The position numbers were made by a program, and so were the translations under genes. Below the pieces are notes generated by a model that saw nothing but the letters and a program-made list of their open reading frames with translations, ran no database searches and was not told the DNA's origin. From assembly GCF_947500695.1 (NCBI RefSeq), contig NZ_CANMSS010000004.1, forward strand, positions 186,001 to 250,000: 64,000 nucleotides of DNA. The letters are read 5' to 3'. Of this stretch, positions 16,216-25,065 are shown piece after piece; within the stretch, counting starts at the first letter, position 1; every line of letters starts with the position of its first letter. The stretch is from an uncultured Pseudoteredinibacter sp. (GTDB lineage Bacteria; Pseudomonadota; Gammaproteobacteria; Pseudomonadales; Cellvibrionaceae).

Positions 16216-18081
16216 ATGTCAAAGCTGCGTTTACCTGTCATTGTTTCAATGGGCGGAATCAATGCCGCTGGTCGCAGTTCGGGTCATCATGCTTATCGTC
16301 GAATGGTGTTTGATAAGCTCGATAGCTCAATGCAATACGATACCTTAAGTTCTTTAGCCTCTATGTGTGGGCTTGAGCTGACAGAAAGCTTCTCGGTAGA
16401 GCAACAGCAAGATGTTTTGTCGCGTACCTTGATTCGACAAGTTGAGCAGAATCACTTTGACGTAGAAAACTTGTCTTGGATGACGCCTTTGGATACCCAT
16501 GACCGGGCTGGAAAGGCCATGGAGTTTGAGTGTCGTCGTAAGCAGCTGCCTCGTGATTTACCGCCTAATTGGGTGGTTCAAGATCTCGCTGACGACCGGG
16601 TTAGCGTTAGAATGGAGGGGCAAGGGAGGTTATTTGTTCCAAATACTCGCATTGCTCCAGTACAGTCTGCAGGACAGCTGCCGACAGGCTTCGACCCAGC
16701 TAATTTATACCCTTCGCGCTTTCATCCACGTGGCCTACAGATGTCGGTAGTGGCGGCTTCAGATGCTTTAAATAATATGGGCCTAGCATGGGAATCGTTG
16801 TGCGCTGCATTACCAGCTGATCAGATTGCGGTCTACTCCGGTAGCGTCATGGCGCAACTTGATGACAATGGCTATGGCGGCTTACTGCAGTCGCGTATGA
16901 AAGGTGGGCGGGTTAGCTCTAAGCAGTTACCTTTGGGCTTAAATACCATGCCTGCCGATTTCGTAAATGCTTATGTTTTGGGAAGCTTAGGCGCTACCGG
17001 CAGTGTAACGGGGGCCTGCGCGACCTTCTTATACAATTTGCGTATGGGAGTGGAAGACATTCAGTCCGGTCGTCGTCGAGTGGTCTTTGTGGGTAATGCT
17101 GAAGCCCCGCTAACTTCAGAGGTATTTGAAGGCTATGGTGCAATGAGCGCTTTAGCTACGGACGAGGGCTTGCGTAAACTGGATGGCAGCGATAAGGCGG
17201 ATCACCGCCGTGCTAGTCGGCCCTTTGGTGAAAACTGTGGTTTCACTTTAGCCGAGTCGGCGCAGTACATCGTGTTGATGGACGATGAGCTCGCTATTGA
17301 AATGGGCGCTGAAATATATGGTGCGGTAAGTGATGTATTTATCAATGCGGATGGCTATAAGAAATCTATTTCCGCTCCTGGGCCTGGCAACTATATAACC
17401 CTGGCGAAATCGATGGCGGCCAGTGCTGCTTTGTTGGGTGAATCCAGCGTTCGGGATAGAAGTTACATTCAAGCGCATGGTTCAAGTACGCCTCAGAATC
17501 GTGTGACGGAATCGCGAATCCTCGACAAAATGGCCCGCAACTTTGGTATAAATTCTTGGCCTGTATCGGCAGTAAAAGCCTATGTCGGTCATTCACTGGC
17601 TCCGGCCAGTGCCGATCAAATGATGGCCGTATTAGGGCAGTTTGCGCATGGCTGGTTGCCAGGCTTAAAAACCAGCGGGGCGATTGCTGATGACGTTTAT
17701 CAAGACAACCTGAATTTTCCTCTGGATGATATAGAGCTGCCAGATAGGGACGTTGCGTTTATTAACTCCAAAGGTTTTGGTGGTAATAACGCTACGGCGG
17801 CTGTTGTGCATCCGGCCAAAGTTGAGGAAATGCTATCTAAGCGTTACGACAAAGAAACCATGAATACCTATCAAGCTAAGTTGGAGCAAACGCGTGAGCA
17901 GCGAGCCCAGTATGAAGCATCGGTAAGCAAAGGTGATTGGCAAGTGCGTTACCGTTTTGGTGAGGGCATGATCGAAGAGTCTGATCTGGATCTACAGCGA
18001 GATTCCTTGCGCATTCCAGGCTGGGATAAAGTGATTGAGCTACCAAGCTCAACGCCATACGACGATTTGAGTTTAAGCTGA
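16216..18081 (+). CDS. fabY: Beta-ketoacyl-ACP synthase, FabY type
   Basis: This large thiolase-fold synthase condenses acyl and malonyl units. The catalytic triad is visible as Cys268 (VTGACATF), His421 (IQAHGSSTP) and His459 (YVGHSLAPAS). At about 621 residues it is much longer than FabB or FabF (about 410) and matches my memory of Pseudomonas FabY (about 630). FabY starts fatty-acid synthesis there in place of FabH. ATG at 16216 is preferred; a TTG at 16204 would add four residues. plsX and fabD near 63 kb lack the usual fabH between them, which supports this role. Confidence 0.85.
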   Translation: MSKLRLPVIVSMGGINAAGRSSGHHAYRRMVFDKLDSSMQYDTLSSLASMCGLELTESFSVEQQQDVLSRTLIRQVEQNHFDVENLSWMTPLDTHDRAGKAMEFECRRKQLPRDLPPNWVVQDLADDRVSVRMEGQGRLFVPNTRIAPVQSAGQLPTGFDPANLYPSRFHPRGLQMSVVAASDALNNMGLAWESLCAALPADQIAVYSGSVMAQLDDNGYGGLLQSRMKGGRVSSKQLPLGLNTMPADFVNAYVLGSLGATGSVTGACATFLYNLRMGVEDIQSGRRRVVFVGNAEAPLTSEVFEGYGAMSALATDEGLRKLDGSDKADHRRASRPFGENCGFTLAESAQYIVLMDDELAIEMGAEIYGAVSDVFINADGYKKSISAPGPGNYITLAKSMAASAALLGESSVRDRSYIQAHGSSTPQNRVTESRILDKMARNFGINSWPVSAVKAYVGHSLAPASADQMMAVLGQFAHGWLPGLKTSGAIADDVYQDNLNFPLDDIELPDRDVAFINSKGFGGNNATAAVVHPAKVEEMLSKRYDKETMNTYQAKLEQTREQRAQYEASVSKGDWQVRYRFGEGMIEESDLDLQRDSLRIPGWDKVIELPSSTPYDDLSLS

Positions 18082-18083
18082 GC

Positions 18084-18114
18084 TCGTCACTCTTTGTACA
18101 TTCGTCACTCTTTG
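18084..18114. repeat. 13-bp direct repeat downstream of fabY
   Basis: TCGTCACTCTTTG occurs at 18084-18096 and again at 18102-18114. The 18-base spacing would put both copies on similar faces of the helix. Confidence 0.6.
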
Positions 18115-18155
18115 GTCTTTAAGCACTCTTCGTAGTAGGGCTTGTAAATTGCAGT

Positions 18156-18175
18156 AGCTAGTCGTGTGACTAGCT
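18156..18175. promoter_or_regulatory. Perfect palindrome, possible operator of the XRE regulator
   Basis: AGCTAGTC and GACTAGCT are exact complements around GTGT, ending 55 bases before the regulator's start. Its place and size fit an autoregulatory operator for a dimeric HTH protein. Confidence 0.4.
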
Positions 18176-18230
18176 CAGCTAAGACATCCAAGGTTATACT
18201 GTCCCGCAGTTAAATCTAGGAGAGGCTACT

Positions 18231-18815
18231 GTGTCAGAAACGGGAGATAAACCCCCTGAGCTTGATAGCTCTGAGGCTGGCCTGCCCTTAGGTCGTAGGT
18301 TACAACTTTTAAGGGAGCGCAATGGTTGGTCGCAGCGTGAATTGGCCAAACGTTCAGGTGTTACCAATAGTGTTATCTCCACCATAGAGCAGGGCCGGGT
18401 AAGTCCTTCTATCAGCTCTCTGGAAAAAATTCTTTCCGGCTTCCCTGTATCCTTAAGAGAGTTTTTTACTTTTGACCCAGATGCTGAAGCGCCAGTGTTT
18501 TTTGATGTTGAGGAAATGGAGCCGCGACAGTTTGAGGGCTTGCAGTCACGTCGCCTGTTTGCACACCAGGGGGTTGCGGTCACCCATGTGGTGTATCAAG
18601 GCTCCTTAGGTGAAATGGCTAGCTCTTCGCCGAGTCTTTACCAGCGTGATGGGATGACAGTTGGGGTAATTATATCGGGGCAATTAGAGGTTACCGTCGG
18701 TGGCCAGGTTAGATTGCTCAATGCTGGAGAGGGATATCAGTTCGACCAAAGCCGCCCTCATTGCATTCGTAACCTTAATGAAGAAGAGTGTGTTGTATTA
18801 TCGGTAAGTTGTTAA
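18231..18815 (+). CDS. XRE family regulator with cupin sensor domain
   Basis: The 194-residue protein has an N-terminal XRE helix-turn-helix (about 20-75, LQLLRERNGWSQRELAKRSGVTNSVISTIEQGRVSPSISSLEKIL) and a C-terminal cupin (about 110-192, with GQLEVTVGGQVRLLNAGEGYQFDQSRPHCIRN). This is the PuuR-like layout, in which a small metabolite or oxidation product is thought to bind the cupin. The start is a GTG with AGGAGAG eight bases upstream. A palindrome 56 bases upstream may be its own operator. The next gene, a CMD-family protein, is 126 bases downstream. Confidence 0.88.
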   Translation: MSETGDKPPELDSSEAGLPLGRRLQLLRERNGWSQRELAKRSGVTNSVISTIEQGRVSPSISSLEKILSGFPVSLREFFTFDPDAEAPVFFDVEEMEPRQFEGLQSRRLFAHQGVAVTHVVYQGSLGEMASSSPSLYQRDGMTVGVIISGQLEVTVGGQVRLLNAGEGYQFDQSRPHCIRNLNEEECVVLSVSC

Positions 18816-18941
18816 ACTATGGCGCCTCTGCATAGTCAGAGTGGGCAGAAGATTATTAAATATAGCCCAGATACCTAATAGCCCTGATACATAGTAACAG
18901 GCACCTGAGCAACAACCATAGCAGCTAACAAGAGAGATAAT

Positions 18942-19331
18942 ATGAGCAGTAGACGCCAACGCGGTGAAGAAATTCGCCGAGAAGTAATGAGCGATCCATT
19001 TGTTGACCGAGCGCTAAACAATACCTCGGATTTTGACGCCCCTTTGCAGGAGCTGGTAATGGAAACTGCGTGGGGAACTGTATGGGATCGGAATGATTTA
19101 CCGCGTGCTACTCGAAGTCTAGTTACTATAGCTATGTTAGCAGCAATGAAATGCTCCAATGAATTAAAAGGGCATGTACGTGGCGCTTTGCGAAATGGCT
19201 GTACGGTAGAAGAAATTCGCGCAGTCTTACTTCACGCCGTTCCTTATATAGGTGCTCCAGCTAGCTTAGAGGCTTTTCGTTCGGCTCGAGAAATCATTGA
19301 AGAGCATGAGCGTGCTCAACAGGCTGAATAA
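18942..19331 (+). CDS. Carboxymuconolactone decarboxylase-like protein
   Basis: The 129-residue protein has the CMD fold signature: the helix RSLVTIAMLAAMKCSNELKGHVRGALRNGCTVEEIRAVLLHAVPYIGAPAS (about 65-115). It resembles PcaC (4-carboxymuconolactone decarboxylase, protocatechuate pathway), including EVMSDPFVDRA near the N-terminus. The Cys-x-x-Cys pair of AhpD-type members is absent; a single Cys is seen. No other protocatechuate genes are nearby, so pathway membership is doubtful and I leave the symbol empty. It is 14 bases from the next gene, probably co-transcribed. Confidence 0.85.
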   Translation: MSSRRQRGEEIRREVMSDPFVDRALNNTSDFDAPLQELVMETAWGTVWDRNDLPRATRSLVTIAMLAAMKCSNELKGHVRGALRNGCTVEEIRAVLLHAVPYIGAPASLEAFRSAREIIEEHERAQQAE

Positions 19332-19345
19332 TAGAATACGCCTTT

Positions 19346-20710
19346 ATGTCCGTAATGGTAGAAAATCCCGCTGACTATATTCAGCAGTGTATGTCTTCAG
19401 GTTTGAGCTCAAGCTATCGTTTTTGCTTTGAATTTGAAAATACGCTGCTTGAGTCAGAGTCGCCACAAAAAGAAGTGTACCAGGCTCTACTTTATAAGCA
19501 GGGTGAGCGTTGGCGGATAACCATTGCCCTAATTGATAATTTGGTTGGCGAGCATAATGATCAAATAAGCGCTTTGGAAAATAGCCTAGCCGTCGATGGC
19601 CCCTGGCTCTTCAAAACGGTCAGCATCCCTAAACCTTGGGGGCAAGAAATCTGGTATAGCGCTTATGAGCAGCGTGGGGTTTGTCATTTAGCTGACAATA
19701 ATCAGCAAAGCGGTGTGCCCGTGCATTTATGGCTTTATCTCTTTCCAGAATTGCTAAGACCCTCTAAAGAACTCAATTTACTTAAAGTTCTTGCGCCGTT
19801 TTCTAGTCCTTTGCTTGGTGAGCTTTATTTTGAAGTGCATGAGCAAAAACAGGAAGTTTACGTTGTAAGCCATATCGACGAGACAGCCTGGCCGGATGGT
19901 GTCGCGCAAATGCGTTTTGGTTTTTGTTCTGAAAAGCAAAAACAGTTTCCTTCTTTTGCGGCATTTAAAGCGGCCTATTTATCTGCAGTAAAGCGTTATG
20001 AGGGCTTACGCAAGCAAATCGATGAGGCCTTGCAAGATCAATTTCAAGCTGCGTTTACAGAAAGTGACGAACAAGAAAAAAGTGAATATCTAAAGCACTT
20101 ACCAGAAGCTCTGCTGCGCAAGGAGCAGCTGCTGGCCGATGAGATGAGTGCTTTTATTGCAAAGCGACCCCTGCATTTGGGGGATGTTATTCAGGTGCCT
20201 AAGTTGCTGCCCCATGGCTTATTGCACGGCGTGAGGGTTGTTGAATTTCAAACTCCTGTGTACGAGCGACTTATTTTATCGTTTCGACAAAAAGTATTGA
20301 CCCAGGATGACTGGGATACCGAGCAGGCACTGACATTATTGGCTGAGCCTCCAGTGAGCCAGGGGATGCAACAGGGCGTTTGCAAGCTTAGTACTCATTT
20401 CGATGAGCTGGTAAATTTAGAGCGAATTGTTGAATTTGATGGCTTTGAGGTCTTTCGTTTAAGCTTTTTACAGGCCGCAGAGCTAGGAGTGGCCGAGTTG
20501 TTAGGGCCGGTGATTGGCGGAAATACGGATTTTGGTAATATTTTATTGCTGGCTTTACATGAAGTTTCCATTCAGAGCGGTTCGGCTGAATTATTTTTGC
20601 AGCCGGAGGAGGGAGCATGCCTTCCTGTCTGGAAAAATTTCTCTGAAAATTCTATGCAATTAAAGGCTAAAAAAGGCTCAATTGTGCTATTAAGTCGCCC
20701 ACTTTCATAA
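19346..20710 (+). CDS. Type I phosphomannose-isomerase-like cupin protein
   Basis: The 454-residue protein resembles class I mannose-6-phosphate isomerases in outline. It has a KPWGQEIWY start to the cupin core (about 92-100), a GELYFEVHE strand near 160, a helical insert, then GDVIQVPKLLPHGLLHGVRVVEFQTPVYERLILS (about 280-315), the counterpart of the metal and substrate strand PxGTxHAxxxGxxxxExQ. The QVHPD metal motif of true ManA proteins is not visible, so catalysis as in ManA is uncertain. It is probably co-transcribed with the CMD-like gene. The function cannot be assigned from sequence alone. Confidence 0.6.
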   Translation: MSVMVENPADYIQQCMSSGLSSSYRFCFEFENTLLESESPQKEVYQALLYKQGERWRITIALIDNLVGEHNDQISALENSLAVDGPWLFKTVSIPKPWGQEIWYSAYEQRGVCHLADNNQQSGVPVHLWLYLFPELLRPSKELNLLKVLAPFSSPLLGELYFEVHEQKQEVYVVSHIDETAWPDGVAQMRFGFCSEKQKQFPSFAAFKAAYLSAVKRYEGLRKQIDEALQDQFQAAFTESDEQEKSEYLKHLPEALLRKEQLLADEMSAFIAKRPLHLGDVIQVPKLLPHGLLHGVRVVEFQTPVYERLILSFRQKVLTQDDWDTEQALTLLAEPPVSQGMQQGVCKLSTHFDELVNLERIVEFDGFEVFRLSFLQAAELGVAELLGPVIGGNTDFGNILLLALHEVSIQSGSAELFLQPEEGACLPVWKNFSENSMQLKAKKGSIVLLSRPLS

Positions 20711-20823
20711 ATTTTGACCATAGTTTAATAATTTTTTCTTCTTGGTGTTGATCCTTCAAAAATAGTGTGGCAGTATTAGCACCCCTTTGGCGCAGAGCGC
20801 TTTGAATTCAAGTAAAATAATGT

Positions 20824-20851
20824 TTGAAATCAAAGACTTACGTGCTAATAT
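20824..20851 (+). promoter_or_regulatory. Promoter of tRNA-Leu
   Basis: TTGAAA at 20824-20829 and TAATAT at 20846-20851 are separated by 16 bases, and the tRNA begins 36 bases later. Confidence 0.6.
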
Positions 20852-20887
20852 AGCTCATCGCTTATAAAGCGAGAGCCCACAAGTAAT

Positions 20888-20972
20888 GCGGACGTGGCGG
20901 AATTGGTAGACGCGCTAGATTTAGGTTCTAGTATCGCAAGGTGTGAGAGTTCAAGTCTCTCCGTCCGCACCA
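20888..20972 (+). tRNA. tRNA-Leu (anticodon UAG)
   Basis: The acceptor GCGGACG pairs with CGTCCGC. The D-arm GGCGGAATTGGTAGACGC is of leucine type, and the anticodon arm CTAGA-TTTAGGT-TCTAG gives UAG. A long variable arm and the T-arm GAGAG-TTCAAGT-CTCTC follow. CCA is encoded. It reads CUA and other CUN codons. It lies just ahead of tig, a common arrangement in this class. Confidence 0.98.
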
Positions 20973-21068
20973 TTTTTCTAGAGATTTGAGGCTTTAGGGA
21001 GTTGCCCTAAGGCTTTTTTGCGTTCAGCGCTCTCAGGTGGCGCAAGCGCTCATTGTGAGAGGAACATC

Positions 21069-22382
21069 ATGCAGGTTTCAATCGAAACAACTACCGGTTT
21101 AGAGCGTCGCTTGACTGTAGGCGTGCCAGCAGAGCAAGTCGACAGCGAAGTTGAAAATCGCCTGAAGCAGGCCGCTAAAACCGTACACCTAAACGGCTTC
21201 CGCAAAGGTAAGGTACCTTTGAAAGTAGTTAAGCAGCGTTTTGGTGCTGGCGTTCGCCAGGAAGTTTTGGGCGAAGTGATGAGCCGCAGCTTTTACGAAG
21301 CTGTTCAACAAGAGGGTGTTAACCCTGCTGGTCAGCCTGCAATTGAGCCCAAAGAAATGGGTGAAGGCAAAGATATCGAATTCGTAGCGACCTTTGAAGT
21401 TTATCCTGAAATCGAGTTGGCTGATGTTGCTGGCATCGAAGTTAGCAAACCAGTAGCTGAAGTTACTGATAAAGATATTGCCAACATGATTGAAACTCTG
21501 CAAAAACAGCAGGGTACGTTCAAAAATGTACGCCGCAAAGCGGTTAAAGAAAACCGTTTGAATATCGACTTCGTTGGTACTAAAGATGGCGAAGAGTTCG
21601 AAGGCGGTACAGCTGAAGGTCAGGAGTTGGTATTGGGTTCCAATAGCATGATTCCTGGTTTTGAAGATGGCCTTATTGGCGCCAAGAAAGGTGAAGAGGT
21701 TGTTCTAGATCTTACCTTCCCTGAAGACTACCAAGCTGAAGAGCTAAAGGGCGCTGCTGTACAGTTTACTGTTAAGGTAAACCAAGTAGCCGCACTAGAA
21801 TTGCCGGAGCTGGATGAAGAGTTCTTCAAGAAGTATGGCGTTGAAGAAGGTGGTGAAGAGAAGTTCCGCGAAGAAGTGCGCAACAACATGGAGCGTGAGC
21901 TGAAAAACGCCGCTAAAAACAAGGTTAAAACCCAGGTTATGGATGGCTTGTTGAACGCTAACTCTGTTGATGTTCCTAAAGCTCTTGTAGCTTCTGAGAT
22001 TGACGCATTGCGTGGTCAGATGATGCAGCAGTTCGGCGGTGCCGCTGAAAATATGGATCTAAAATCTATCCTTCCAGATGATATGTTCACTGAGCAGGCT
22101 GAGCGTCGCGTTTCTCTTGGCTTGATCGTTGGTGAGCTGGTTAAGAAGGAAGAGTTAAAAGTAGATGCTGACGCTGTTAAAGCGATGGTTGAAGAAATGG
22201 CTTCTACTTATCAGGATCCAGAAGAGGTTGTTAACTACTACTACAGCAACCGTGAGTTGTTGGCAGGTGTAGAGTCTGCGGTATTAGAAGATCAGGTTGT
22301 TGATTTCATCCTAGACAAAGCCAAAGTAGAAGACGTTAAGAGCGAATACGAAGACGTAATTAAGCCAGAAGCTCAGGCATAA
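21069..22382 (+). CDS. tig: Trigger factor
   Basis: The ribosome-bound chaperone and prolyl isomerase that meets nascent chains at the exit tunnel. With ATG at 21069 (GAGAGGA seven bases upstream) it has 437 residues, like E. coli Tig (432). The N-terminal ribosome-docking signature GFRKGKVP is at about residues 43-50. The FKBP-type domain is in the middle (about 160-240, with FVGTKDGEEFEGG and MIPGFEDGLIGAKKGEE), and the C-terminal helical arms follow. It heads the tig-clpP-clpX-lon block and ends at a strong terminator. Confidence 0.97.
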   Translation: MQVSIETTTGLERRLTVGVPAEQVDSEVENRLKQAAKTVHLNGFRKGKVPLKVVKQRFGAGVRQEVLGEVMSRSFYEAVQQEGVNPAGQPAIEPKEMGEGKDIEFVATFEVYPEIELADVAGIEVSKPVAEVTDKDIANMIETLQKQQGTFKNVRRKAVKENRLNIDFVGTKDGEEFEGGTAEGQELVLGSNSMIPGFEDGLIGAKKGEEVVLDLTFPEDYQAEELKGAAVQFTVKVNQVAALELPELDEEFFKKYGVEEGGEEKFREEVRNNMERELKNAAKNKVKTQVMDGLLNANSVDVPKALVASEIDALRGQMMQQFGGAAENMDLKSILPDDMFTEQAERRVSLGLIVGELVKKEELKVDADAVKAMVEEMASTYQDPEEVVNYYYSNRELLAGVESAVLEDQVVDFILDKAKVEDVKSEYEDVIKPEAQA

Positions 22383-22410
22383 TTATTTTTAGATCGTTTC
22401 GTGATCAAGA

Positions 22411-22438
22411 CGCCGGCATTATGCCGGCGTTTTTGTTT
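22411..22438 (+). terminator. tig terminator
   Basis: CGCCGGCAT and ATGCCGGCG are adjacent exact complements followed by TTTTTGTTT. Confidence 0.88.
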
Positions 22439-22655
22439 AAGCTTTAGGCATAATTGAATTTTTATGACTGAAAACTGGCATAGTTGCGATCTTGCAGTTA
22501 AGCTCAAGGTAGATTATTGCCGGTAACGCCCGAGGACTTCAGTGTGCGCTGCCGTGGCCGATATAAGAATCAATGGCAGCTAATGCCCAGCCAATCAGTT
22601 AATCAGGCAGTCGCATCAAGGTTTGCCAGGTAACAATAAGGAATCTGAAATAACA

Positions 22656-23279
22656 ATGTCCAATATCGACACTATTAATCCGCTTTCTCCAGTAGCCAGT
22701 GGCTTGGTGCCTATGGTGGTTGAACAAACCTCTCGTGGTGAGCGTTCTTATGACATCTATTCCCGCCTTTTAAAAGAACGAGTGATCTTTCTTGTTGGGC
22801 AGGTAGAAGATCATATGGCCAATTTGGTGGTGGCGCAGTTGTTGTTCTTGGAAGCTGAAAACCCAGACAAAGATATTCATCTATATATCAATTCCCCGGG
22901 TGGCTCGGTTACTGCTGGCATGTCAATCTACGATACCATGCAGTTTATTAAGCCGGACGTGAGCACTATGTGTATTGGTCAAGCGTGTAGCATGGGTTCG
23001 TTCCTATTGAGCTCTGGTGCGCCAGGTAAGCGTTTCTGTCTTCCCAATGCTCGTACCATGATTCACCAGCCAAGTGGTGGTGCTCAGGGGCAGGCAACCG
23101 ATATTCACATTCAGGCGCAGGAAATCTTGAAGATTAGACAGCGTTTAAACGAAATATTGGCTAAAAATACCGGCAAGTCGGTCGATCAAATAGCTGAAGA
23201 CACTGAGCGCGATAACTTTATGAGCGCCGAAGAGTCTCAGGAGTACGGTTTGGTCGATCAGGTATTGAGCGCTCGTTAA
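22656..23279 (+). CDS. clpP: ATP-dependent Clp protease proteolytic subunit
   Basis: ClpP forms the double-heptamer serine protease chamber fed by ClpX or ClpA. From ATG at 22656 it has 207 residues, as in E. coli. The catalytic Ser112 lies in QACSMGS, His137 in TMIHQPSGG and the Asp near residue 186. The N-terminal segment before Gly/Ser-rich [16 protein letters not shown] is probably a short propeptide. The usual GQAASMG motif reads GQACSMG here, a mild variant. A TTG at 22623 in frame would extend the protein but lacks support. It is followed by clpX after a structured 254-base gap. Confidence 0.97.
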   Translation: MSNIDTINPLSPVASGLVPMVVEQTSRGERSYDIYSRLLKERVIFLVGQVEDHMANLVVAQLLFLEAENPDKDIHLYINSPGGSVTAGMSIYDTMQFIKPDVSTMCIGQACSMGSFLLSSGAPGKRFCLPNARTMIHQPSGGAQGQATDIHIQAQEILKIRQRLNEILAKNTGKSVDQIAEDTERDNFMSAEESQEYGLVDQVLSAR

Positions 23280-23398
23280 GCAACATTGCATTATAAATGT
23301 TGAATAGTGCGCCATTTATCTTTCTAAGACTAAGGTGGGCTTGAAAAAGCTAGTGAAAGCACTCATCTTGTCTGTACGAACACATATTATGGCAGGTG

Positions 23399-23480
23399 CC
23401 GGATGACATTCCGGTATATCGTATAAGATATCCGTTTATACGATTTTAAAGACGGAAGGTTAGCTATAGCGATCTTCCGT
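23399..23480. promoter_or_regulatory. Three hairpins in the clpP-clpX intergenic region
   Basis: CCGGA/TCCGG (23399-23414), ATCGTATAA/TTATACGAT (23418-23444) and ACGGAAGGT/ATCTTCCGT (23452-23480) follow each other. None has a T-run, so they look like leader or processing structures, or an operator in the case of the middle palindrome, rather than terminators. Confidence 0.5.
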
Positions 23481-23536
23481 GAAACTTTCTTGAATAGAAA
23501 GGGCCATAATTACAAGGTCAAAAGTGGAGTGGTTTG

Positions 23537-24826
23537 ATGACCGATCACACAAATGAAAATGGGGATGACAACGGCAAACTGCTGTATTGCTCATTCTGTG
23601 GTAAAAGCCAGCATGAAGTACGCAAACTGATCGCTGGTCCGTCGGTATTTATCTGTGATGAATGCGTTGATTTGTGCAACGACATTATTCGCGAGGAAAT
23701 CCAAGAGGCGGCCGTAGAAGGTAACTCTGATACTTTGCCTACCCCGCAAGAAATTTCTTCAATTCTAGATCAGTATGTTATTGGCCAAAAGCGCGCCAAA
23801 AAAGTACTGGCAGTAGCGGTTTATAACCACTACAAGCGCCTACAAATTGGCGAGAAGAAGAAAGACAAAGATGAAGTTGAGCTGAGCAAGAGTAATATTT
23901 TGCTTGTAGGTCCAACCGGTAGTGGTAAAACCCTATTGGCTGAAACCTTAGCTCGACTGCTAAATGTTCCCTTCACCATTGCTGATGCAACGACACTAAC
24001 CGAAGCCGGCTATGTGGGTGAGGATGTTGAGAATATCATTCAGAAGTTGCTGCAGAAGTGCGACTACGATGTCGACAAGGCCCAGCGTGGTATCGTCTAT
24101 ATCGATGAGATTGATAAGATCTCCCGCAAGTCTGACAACCCTTCTATCACTCGCGATGTTTCGGGTGAGGGTGTTCAGCAAGCGCTATTGAAGCTGATTG
24201 AAGGTACGGTAGCCTCTGTACCACCGCAAGGCGGTCGCAAGCACCCGCAGCAAGAGTTCTTGCAGGTTGATACCTCTAACATCTTGTTTATCTGTGGCGG
24301 TGCTTTTGCTGGCCTAGATAAGGTTATTCGTGATCGTTCTGAGAAAGGTGGTATTGGTTTCTCTGCCGAAGTGAAGAGTAAAGCTGACGATAAAGATTTT
24401 GGCGAAACTCTGCATGAGTTAGAGCCAGAAGATTTGGTGAAATACGGCTTGATCCCTGAATTCGTAGGTCGCTTACCGGTTATTGCCACCTTGGAAGAGT
24501 TGGATATCGCAGCGCTTGTACAGATTTTGACAGAGCCTAAGAACTCTTTGACCAAACAGTATAATAAACTGTTTGAGATGGAAGATGTTGAGATTGATTT
24601 TCGCCCAGATGCTCTCGAGGCGGTTGCTAACAAAGCTATGGTACGTAAAACCGGTGCCCGCGGCTTACGTTCTATTATGGAGTCTGTGCTGCTCGACACT
24701 ATGTATCGAATCCCATCTGAAGATAGTGTGGTTAAGGTCGTGGTTGATGAGTCGGTTATTAAAGGTGAGTCAGAGCCCTTATTAGTGTACGAAACCAACG
24801 AACAAGCCGCAGCGGCAGAAGAGTAG
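23537..24826 (+). CDS. clpX: ATP-dependent Clp protease ATP-binding subunit ClpX
   Basis: The AAA+ unfoldase that recognises tags such as ssrA and feeds ClpP. The N-terminal zinc-binding domain shows CSFCGKS and CDECVDLC (residues about 17-45). Walker A GPTGSGKT is near residue 120, the pore loop [10 protein letters not shown] follows, Walker [11 protein letters not shown] is near 190, and the [10 protein letters not shown] sensor-2 segment is near the C-terminus. The ATG at 23537 is preferred over the TTG one codon upstream. The 429-residue length is standard. It ends at a strong terminator. Confidence 0.98.
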   Translation: MTDHTNENGDDNGKLLYCSFCGKSQHEVRKLIAGPSVFICDECVDLCNDIIREEIQEAAVEGNSDTLPTPQEISSILDQYVIGQKRAKKVLAVAVYNHYKRLQIGEKKKDKDEVELSKSNILLVGPTGSGKTLLAETLARLLNVPFTIADATTLTEAGYVGEDVENIIQKLLQKCDYDVDKAQRGIVYIDEIDKISRKSDNPSITRDVSGEGVQQALLKLIEGTVASVPPQGGRKHPQQEFLQVDTSNILFICGGAFAGLDKVIRDRSEKGGIGFSAEVKSKADDKDFGETLHELEPEDLVKYGLIPEFVGRLPVIATLEELDIAALVQILTEPKNSLTKQYNKLFEMEDVEIDFRPDALEAVANKAMVRKTGARGLRSIMESVLLDTMYRIPSEDSVVKVVVDESVIKGESEPLLVYETNEQAAAAEE

Positions 24827-24846
24827 CTGCTTAGATAGTTTGAATT

Positions 24847-24874
24847 AAAAGGGGTGCTAGTCACCCCTTTTTTT
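24847..24874 (+). terminator. clpX terminator
   Basis: AAAAGGGGTG and CACCCCTTTT pair around CTAGT and run into further T residues. Confidence 0.93.
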
Positions 24875-24956
24875 GTGCCTTGTATTTGATCGACTGTATT
24901 TGTGGGTACATACATGACAGCAGATACCTAATGGCGCTTAAAGGCGGCTCTGCTGG

Positions 24957-24983
24957 CTTGTAATTTGCTAAGTAGCCCCAATG
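24957..24983 (+). promoter_or_regulatory. Possible sigma32 promoter of lon
   Basis: CTTGTAA, 12 bases, then CCCCAATG resembles an RpoH promoter, although the spacer is one base short and the -10 has mismatches. E. coli lon is heat-inducible through sigma32, which makes the reading plausible. Confidence 0.4.
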
Positions 24984-25065
24984 ATAGGAATATAAGGCCA
25001 AAAGACCGGCGCTTTGCGGTGCTGGGATACTGATGGTGAAATGTAGAGATTCCAAAGAGGCATAG

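Noticed and set aside
24175..24915. 246-codon minus-strand frame opposite clpX
   Set aside because: It is the antisense of strongly conserved clpX and the terminator, has Ser-rich low-complexity sequence and no ribosome site.
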